Below, piece by piece: positions 58,441 through 64,000 of a stretch of 64,000 bases of DNA. The DNA lies in assembly GCF_024584705.1 (NCBI RefSeq), contig NZ_CP097384.1, positions 496,001 through 560,000 on the forward strand, given 5' to 3'. Position 1 is the stretch's first letter, and each line of letters begins with the position of its first letter. The notes below the pieces were generated by a model. It made no database searches and was not told the DNA's origin. It saw only the letters and a list, made by a program, of their open reading frames with translations. This DNA comes from Blastopirellula sp. J2-11. Lineage in GTDB: Bacteria; Planctomycetota; Planctomycetia; Pirellulales; Pirellulaceae. A program made the translations under genes and the position numbers.

Positions 58441-59334
58441 ATGAAATTGCAATTTGGAAGAGTCGCAACATTCGGGCTGGTCAGCGCGGTCACCAGTTGG
58501 TGCTTCTTGATGGGAAGCATGATTTCAATCAGCCGGGCTGAAGACATGGTCCAAAGGGTATCGCCTGTGCAGATCGAGGGGCTGATCGCCTTCTGGGATT
58601 TTCAGGAAACGGCAGGCCAGCCGCGATTGTCCCAAGGGCCCAATCAGTTGGCGCTTCAAGAGCAAAACGGACCGATCCAGCGGGTAAAGGAGGGAGTCTT
58701 CGGATCGTACGCCGCTCGTATCCAGCAGGGACAATGGTTGATGATCGACCGGCCTGACGTGGGCGCATTGAATCTGCATGGTCGGGAGGCCCAAGTGACG
58801 GTTGTCGCTTGGGTTCGCCGCAAATCGAAGTCGAATTGGCAAGCGATCGCCGGGCTGTGGGATGAGACCCGCGGCAAACGGCAATACTGTCTGTTTCTCA
58901 ATGCGCCGCGCGGTACGAAGGCGAGTGAAATGCAACGGTATCCATTAGCCAACCGAGCGCATGGTCATGTCTCCAGCGTTGGAGGGCCGACGCCGGGAGA
59001 AAAGTATTGCATTACCTATTCAAGCGGAGCAACCGAGATTCCGCTCGCAGAATGGACGTGCGTTGCGATGAGCTACGACGGACAAACGTCCCGCGTTTAT
59101 GTGAATGGGAAGTTGGACTCGCTGGACGACTACAATCCTTTTCTCGCTCCTGGGGGCCTGTTTGATGGAAAAGAAGAAGGGGCCGCTTTTACCGTCGGCG
59201 CCGTTCATCGCTCCAACGAATGGGGAAATTTCTTTGGTGGAGACATCGGGGGATTGGCGATCTTTGATCGATCGCTCCACGAAACGGAATTAAGCCAACT
59301 TGCCGGAAACGGCGACCCGGACGAATCGCACTAG
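58441..59334 (+). CDS. Secreted LamG-like (concanavalin-type) protein
   Basis: The 297-residue protein has a signal peptide (FGLVSAVTSWCFLMGSMISI, cleavage near SRAED). A LamG/concanavalin A-like jelly roll follows: LIAFWDFQETAGQPRLSQGP, VTVVAWVRRKSKSNWQAIAG, WTCVAMSYDGQTSRVYVNGK and GDIGGLAIFDRSLHETELSQ. Such domains bind carbohydrates or, in planctomycetes, accompany carbohydrate catabolism genes. GGAGAG before the ATG at 58441 supports this start over an upstream frame extension. The stop TAG lies in the first bases of the palindromic element at 59331-59505. The DUF1080-dehydrogenase giant is convergent downstream. Confidence 0.87.
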   Translation: MKLQFGRVATFGLVSAVTSWCFLMGSMISISRAEDMVQRVSPVQIEGLIAFWDFQETAGQPRLSQGPNQLALQEQNGPIQRVKEGVFGSYAARIQQGQWLMIDRPDVGALNLHGREAQVTVVAWVRRKSKSNWQAIAGLWDETRGKRQYCLFLNAPRGTKASEMQRYPLANRAHGHVSSVGGPTPGEKYCITYSSGATEIPLAEWTCVAMSYDGQTSRVYVNGKLDSLDDYNPFLAPGGLFDGKEEGAAFTVGAVHRSNEWGNFFGGDIGGLAIFDRSLHETELSQLAGNGDPDESH

Positions 59335-59505
59335 TGTTCCGTCACGCGACAATTTTCAGGCGCCATGATTTTATTAGCCGTAGTGCGTTAGCACCGGTTT
59401 CTGATGGGAACTCATTTGCGAAAGACACTTGGTAACAGAAACCGCGGCTAACGCCGTGCGGCTGATTTCGTGGAAGCCGAAAATAGCGGTTTGACAGAAC
59501 ACTAG
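59331..59505. repeat. Palindromic element ending CTAGTGTT..AACACTAG
   Basis: The outer arms CTAGTGTTCCGTCACGCGAC and GTTTGACAGAACACTAG are imperfect inverted repeats. An inner pair, TTAGCCGTAGTGCGTTAGC and GCTAACGCCGTGCGGCTGA (each flanked by the ACCGGTTTCTG/CAGAAACCG pair), makes a second stem around a ~45-bp loop. The element is different in sequence from family A and the CACTAGCCCG family except for the CTAG ends. It fills the space between the LamG-like gene and the convergent giant gene; the LamG stop codon lies inside the left end. Confidence 0.85.
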
Positions 59506-59520
59506 GCGAATAACGCAGCA

Positions 59521-62500
59521 TCAGTCTTGCTGCATTAGATAGGCTACCAGGTCGGCCATGTTGTTGTGCGAGATCGATTTGCCAAAGCCTTCCGGCATCA
59601 GGCTCTTGCCTGTGGATTGCAGCTCCTCAATATCTTCCCGAAAGATGGCTGTCGATTCGCCATTGGAGCGCAGGATCGTCAGACTATGATCCGATTCGTT
59701 CGTGATGATTCCAGAAATCACGCGGCCATCGACCGTGGCGATCAGATAGTTCAGGTACTTCGAGTCGACCGACTTATTGGGAGCGACAATCGCTTCCAAG
59801 AGGTTCTTTGGCGTCCGGTTGGTCAGCGATCCCAAGTTGGGCCCGACCTGACCACCTTCGTCTCGAAAACGATGGCAAACGCTGCAGTTCTTTTGGAAGA
59901 CGATTCTTCCCTGCGTCGCGTCTCCTTGATCGACGGAACCAGTCTCTATGCTGGTGTTGTTAGAGGGCTCGACCGACGCGTGAAAATAAACGCGAAATTG
60001 ATCCGCTGCAGGGTGATTGAGAAAGCGTTGCTGCAACGCTAGGTCGATATCCGCAGCGACAAGCGTACGATCACGAAGCGCCTGAATAAATCGGTCGTGC
60101 CAGGCGGGCTGAGAAGCGATTTCTTCTAGAATGGTGCGTCGCATTTGCGGCGAATAGGCGGACCAACCAGAGAGCAGCACGTCGCAACATTCCGGCGTAG
60201 ACTGCTCTCCGAGTTTGCATATCAGCGCTTTCTGAAGATCCGAAGAGACCGTGGGCTGCAATATTTGCGCGGCTAACTTGAGATCGGATGAGAGTTTGTC
60301 AGGAACCAGAAAAAGCGTATGGATCGCCAAGGTTTTTAGCCAAGCGGGAGCCGTATTAGAGGTAATAACATGACGTGACGACTCGGCGACATGCGGGATT
60401 GCTTCGATCAACTGCGTGGGAAGATTATCCTTCTGCACGTTGGACAAGCGGCTGACAATATCGACGGCGATCATCGCCCTGGCAAGGTCCTCCGTTTCTT
60501 CGGAATTCTCCGACAATATGCGGAGAAGCGGTTCGTGCACATCCAACGCCAGCGCCATTCGCATCACCTCTCGGTAAACTTCTCGGACCGCTTCTTTTTC
60601 TGGCGGCAATTCTGAAATAGAGAGAGCAACTGCGGCAATATTTTCGGAGGTCAGCGAGCTCAAGAGAGCTGTGCGAATCCATTTGGAGGAGAGATGCTGC
60701 GGGAGCAACTTGGCCATGAGCTCGACGGCGAAGGGTTGATTCCATTGTCCAAGCGAGCACGCCAATTGAAGTTGAATGACCGGATCGGGATCTTGGGCCA
60801 GGTTGGCGATCGCCTGGGAAAGTTCGGGACTGGGATCGGCGATGCGCTCCGCCATCCTTAAGCTATGCCGGCGAATTGGCATGGAAGGATCTTTCAGACC
60901 TTTGACAAGAATCTTTTCGTCTGTTTCGCCAATACCATGTAAGACGTAAAGCGCGTTAAGCCGACCCAACGGCGTGTGGTCTAGGTCCAAGAAATCGCGG
61001 ATTGCGGCTTCCAGAGCGGGATCTTGAGTTTCAAAAAGCAATCGCTTTGCATTGTCACGAATCCAACCGTTGGTATGGTCCAACAGTTCGACCAACGCAG
61101 CTGTCGATTGTTCGCGAAGTCGCAGCGGAGGATGGACGACGCCCTCTTCAGGAACAACGCGATAGATACGGCCCCGGCCATCACCGGCACGCACATAGGG
61201 AGCAATTGCCTGTTTGCCTGCTTCGGGCAGCCAATGAGGGTGTTCGATCACGTAGCGATACATGTCGACCACCCAGAGTGCGCCGTCCGGACCGGTTCGC
61301 ACCATGACGGGGCGACACCAGCGGTCTTGCGAAGCGAGAAAGTCAACCGTGTCGTTCGCAGAATCTCGTTGCATTGTAAAACTGACCCCCTGACGAGTCA
61401 GAAGGTTGTGCTGAATGATGTTATGGACCGGTTCGCAGGTAAAGCTGTGCGAGACATCGCCCTCGGCAAAGAGCAGTGAATCTCGATAGACCATGCCAGA
61501 GCAAGCGGAGGTAAAGCGTCCCGCTTGTTGATGGGAGTGAAACCGCGATTCGATTTCGCTGATCGGATAGACGCGCGGATTCGCCTCGGTCAGCAGGGAC
61601 CGCGGCTCAGGTGCGATCATGTGAGGGTTTCTGCAGAGATACTTCTCTTCCAGCACATAGTGCCATAGCGGGAAGCTGTTTTGCACGCCAAACCAGTTGC
61701 CCCAGCCATCGGTGTTCCGTCCAAACTGCGACGGACCTGAAAGCGGCTCAACGATTCCCGTGGTTGGATGAAAGCGGAAGTCGCGGCTCCCTATTTGAAA
61801 GAGTTCGCCGGTTCGATGGGATTTGATTTTTGTACCGCCGCCGTAGGAGGATGCATGGCTTCCGCTAGCGCAATAGATCCAGCCATCGAGTCCCCACCGC
61901 AGTCCATTCATGCGCAACTGTTGGTTTCCTTCGTGGAAGCCGCTGAAGAGGACCTCTTTGCGATCGCAAACGCCATCCTTATCCGTGTCGGCCAGGTAAA
62001 GGATTTCCGGCGCCGCCGTCACGATCACGCCATCGTTCCAAGCAACGATTCCGTTGGGAAAGTTAAGTCCATCCATAAAGAGCGTGGACTTGTCGTACTG
62101 ACTGTCCGCATTGGTGTTTTCGAGAACTCGGATACGACCTCCCGGCTTCCCGTTCCCATCAAGACCGTTGGGATAGTCGGCCATTTCGACAACCCACAGC
62201 CGACCATCCGCATCCCAGTCAATCGCCACCGGATCCATGGTCAGCGGTTCCGCCGCCATCAACTCGACGCGAAAGCCGTCGCGGGCTTTCCAGGCCGAAA
62301 GACCTGCCTGGGGTTCCAGCGGCTTGGTAGGAGCAGGGGATTCATCGGCAGGAGTGAACGTCGTTTCCGAGAGTTGGGGATCGGGCGCTAATTCGAGCAG
62401 TTCAATGTTTCGATAAAGCACTTCCGCACATTCGCATTGAAACGCGATACGGCCGGAAGTTAGCGGAATTGCCTTCCCCGGGGATTTCTGAAAAGCCTTC

Positions 62501-63309
62501 ATGTTGACGCAAAAGTTATTGATCTGACCATTGACCAAGTGCAATGCACGATCTCCTCTTACAACGACTTCGACGGTGGTCCAACCATCCGATTCCCGTG
62601 TCTGACTCTTCACCACGCGCGTGACCTTGCCGGGCTGACCAAAGGTCTTGTAGGCGCCGTTGGACGCAGCGTCGGTGAATTGCTTTTGGGAAGCATCCAC
62701 CGGGCTATCGCCGCCGGTATAGACGAAGTAAAGATCTCCCGTATCCCCTTCTTGAACTTGACATTCGACGCTCGTGGGCCAGATCTTTTCGGCGCCGATC
62801 GTATGGTAGAGAAGTCCCGCGTCACGTTTTTGGCGCATTCGAGGTGCGAACTTCTTCTCGCCCCAGCGATACTCGAAACGGAGACGGTAGTCGCAATACT
62901 CGCGGTCGGTCAACAGAACGCCGTATGGCATGGTCTTCCCAGCCGGCGTGTCGCGATAGACGTGGATCGTATCGTCGACAGCTTGAAAGATCTTGTCCGG
63001 ATCTTCGCCCGGCTGCTGATTTTTGAGGACCACTTTCCAACCGGCGAAATTCTTCCCGTTGAAAAGTGATCGCCACGATTTCCCTGCGGAATCTTGCACT
63101 GCCTGACGATAGAAAACTTGACTTTCTGGAAGCGACGCCTGGTTCGATTCCGCCGCGATAGATATTTGCAAATCAACGCTAACGAGCGTCCAGACGACAA
63201 GCAGCGCGCACAGAAGTCTCGTCGCCTTAGAAACAGGCGCCGAGGATTGAAGATCCGTGATCAAGGGGACTCGAGTATTCCGACGAGCTCCGGTTGTCTG
63301 CTGGGTCAT
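59521..63309 (-). CDS. DUF1080 - PVC-type dehydrogenase - HEAT - cytochrome c fusion protein
   Basis: The 1262-residue exported protein has an N-terminal hydrophobic helix (LLCALLVVWTLVSVDLQISI). A DUF1080 domain follows at about 65-310 (RSLFNGKNFAGWKVVLKNQQ, CDYRLRFEYRWGEK, AGLLYHT). The membrane-bound dehydrogenase beta-propeller is at about 335-720 (GFRVELMAAEPLTMDPVAID, DGRLWVVEMADYPNGLDG). HEAT-like repeats cover about 740-1090. The C-terminal haem domain has the c-type motif CSVCH with VGPNLGSLTNRTPKNLLEAI. The family (TIGR02604/TIGR02603 type) is typically near 900-1050 residues; the DUF1080 front makes this one longer. It probably oxidises sugars released outside the cell and passes electrons to the haem. 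The GntR/FCD regulator is encoded just upstream on the same strand. Confidence 0.93.
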   Translation of the reverse strand: MTQQTTGARRNTRVPLITDLQSSAPVSKATRLLCALLVVWTLVSVDLQISIAAESNQASLPESQVFYRQAVQDSAGKSWRSLFNGKNFAGWKVVLKNQQPGEDPDKIFQAVDDTIHVYRDTPAGKTMPYGVLLTDREYCDYRLRFEYRWGEKKFAPRMRQKRDAGLLYHTIGAEKIWPTSVECQVQEGDTGDLYFVYTGGDSPVDASQKQFTDAASNGAYKTFGQPGKVTRVVKSQTRESDGWTTVEVVVRGDRALHLVNGQINNFCVNMKAFQKSPGKAIPLTSGRIAFQCECAEVLYRNIELLELAPDPQLSETTFTPADESPAPTKPLEPQAGLSAWKARDGFRVELMAAEPLTMDPVAIDWDADGRLWVVEMADYPNGLDGNGKPGGRIRVLENTNADSQYDKSTLFMDGLNFPNGIVAWNDGVIVTAAPEILYLADTDKDGVCDRKEVLFSGFHEGNQQLRMNGLRWGLDGWIYCASGSHASSYGGGTKIKSHRTGELFQIGSRDFRFHPTTGIVEPLSGPSQFGRNTDGWGNWFGVQNSFPLWHYVLEEKYLCRNPHMIAPEPRSLLTEANPRVYPISEIESRFHSHQQAGRFTSACSGMVYRDSLLFAEGDVSHSFTCEPVHNIIQHNLLTRQGVSFTMQRDSANDTVDFLASQDRWCRPVMVRTGPDGALWVVDMYRYVIEHPHWLPEAGKQAIAPYVRAGDGRGRIYRVVPEEGVVHPPLRLREQSTAALVELLDHTNGWIRDNAKRLLFETQDPALEAAIRDFLDLDHTPLGRLNALYVLHGIGETDEKILVKGLKDPSMPIRRHSLRMAERIADPSPELSQAIANLAQDPDPVIQLQLACSLGQWNQPFAVELMAKLLPQHLSSKWIRTALLSSLTSENIAAVALSISELPPEKEAVREVYREVMRMALALDVHEPLLRILSENSEETEDLARAMIAVDIVSRLSNVQKDNLPTQLIEAIPHVAESSRHVITSNTAPAWLKTLAIHTLFLVPDKLSSDLKLAAQILQPTVSSDLQKALICKLGEQSTPECCDVLLSGWSAYSPQMRRTILEEIASQPAWHDRFIQALRDRTLVAADIDLALQQRFLNHPAADQFRVYFHASVEPSNNTSIETGSVDQGDATQGRIVFQKNCSVCHRFRDEGGQVGPNLGSLTNRTPKNLLEAIVAPNKSVDSKYLNYLIATVDGRVISGIITNESDHSLTILRSNGESTAIFREDIEELQSTGKSLMPEGFGKSISHNNMADLVAYLMQQD

Positions 63310-63479
63310 TGTTCCAACACTCTCAAAGGAAGTGAATGGTCGCCGTTTTCAAAGGGTGAATTTGACGCGGTGACCAAGAAGTGATTTGCCGCAGGCGCTT
63401 AGCAAGAGGGTGTTAGAGCAAGATCGATGCTTCGGTTTCTCGCTCTCTTTATCTTTCGGGGAAATCGGCAAGTAGCCAA

Positions 63480-64000
63480 TTACGTGTACAGCAGGGCGAG
63501 CGTCAAAGACAACGAATGCTCCAAGTGATGTCGCATTACATCCGCCGCTTGCACAGGATCACGGGACTTTAAACCTTCGTAGACTTCCAGATGTTTCTGG
63601 CCAGGAATTTCGGAGGTCCGTTTTTCGGTTTGATCGAGGGTCACCAGCCGATCCAATAACGGGATCAGCGACTCTCGCAACTCGGGAACGCCGCAGAAAT
63701 CGGTGATCGTCACGTGAAATGCAATGTCCGCCTGGCGACACTGATCGAGTTGATTTCCTTCCTCAAACAGTCGATCCACTTTTTCGGCCAAACCGCCTAA
63801 TACCGACAACTGAATGTCATCCGCCAGCATCGCACAGCGGCGAATCGCTTCGCACTCGATTGCGATGCGAAGAACTCCCTCGGCACGAATACGATGCAAG
63901 TCACGCGTAATGACTCGTGCTCCCGCCTTTCCTTCAAGCGTAACAAATCCTTCCGCCGCCAAAGCCTTGATCGCTTCTGAAGCGGCGTTGATTCCCGTTC
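63480..64000 (-). CDS. GntR/FCD-family regulator, N-terminus beyond window (partial)
   Basis: The frame is open to the right edge of the window. At the edge it reads TGINAASEAIKALAAEGFV then TLEGKAGARVITRDL, which is the second half of a GntR winged helix. An FCD effector domain follows, with all-helical AIECEAIRRCAMLADDIQLS, QCRQADIAFHVTITDFCGVP (metal-ligand Asp/His) and VMRHHLEHSLSLTLALLYT. FCD members sense sugar acids or other carboxylates. It is transcribed toward the DUF1080-dehydrogenase gene, 170 bp upstream of its start, and may control it. The first ~40 residues including the recognition helix start are missing. Confidence 0.88.
   Translation of the reverse strand, partial: TGINAASEAIKALAAEGFVTLEGKAGARVITRDLHRIRAEGVLRIAIECEAIRRCAMLADDIQLSVLGGLAEKVDRLFEEGNQLDQCRQADIAFHVTITDFCGVPELRESLIPLLDRLVTLDQTEKRTSEIPGQKHLEVYEGLKSRDPVQAADVMRHHLEHSLSLTLALLYT

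Overview
The window reads as chromosomal DNA of a planctomycete, most likely Pirellulaceae (Blastopirellula/Bremerella-like). That is inferred from lineage-typical families: a DUF1559 protein with a prepilin-type N-terminus, DUF1080 proteins, a PVC-type dehydrogenase/HEAT/cytochrome c giant, tandem DUF4159, a MoxR-DUF58-VWA operon, a SUMF1-type protein, and many poorly conserved secreted proteins. Genes lie on both strands in short operons. No rRNA, tRNA, CRISPR array, prophage or intact IS was found. About 53 protein genes or gene fragments are annotated, including a 56-residue DUF1328 gene.

Layout. 1-6.5 kb: a truncated membrane protein, an RpiB-type isomerase, a lipoyl-like domain without its lysine, an ECF sigma/anti-sigma/PDZ operon, and a secreted aldose epimerase. 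6.5-13 kb: a palindromic element, a dead IS4/Tn5-like transposase tail, the rarA operon (with a YeaQ-like protein and a TIM-barrel isomerase), DUF1499, DUF1080 and FkbM methyltransferase genes. 13-24.8 kb: an EEP nuclease, a CoA-binding protein, a large membrane protein, a serine hydrolase, two His-rich exported proteins behind a 7-1-7 palindrome, an esterase, an ankyrin protein and a site-2 protease. 25-34.5 kb: an envelope/stress cluster (Asn/Tyr-rich protein, ExoD, a small lipoprotein, GlsB/YeaQ, DUF1328, DUF2383, a glycine-zipper protein) around a hybrid histidine kinase with REC-REC-Hpt and a sigma-54 response regulator. 34.7-46 kb: a GH32-like enzyme, an alpha-toroid/DUF4159 protein and the MoxR-DUF58-BatA-VWA operon. 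46.5-54.7 kb: a catalase and a TetR-controlled RND efflux pair. 54.8-64 kb: a second alpha-toroid protein, SUMF1-like and LamG-like proteins, the 1262-residue DUF1080-dehydrogenase-HEAT-cytochrome c protein and a partial GntR/FCD regulator.

Two things go beyond routine annotation. First, four candidate sigma-54 (-24/-12) promoters lie in front of small envelope/stress genes that flank the hybrid kinase and the sigma-54 activator, which suggests a locally encoded stress regulon. Second, the intergenic spaces carry several families of inverted-repeat elements. One 267-282 bp family is present three times, in both orientations, with ~70-bp arms and conserved internal hairpins. In four genes the stop codon is supplied by, or directly joined to, the end of such a repeat.
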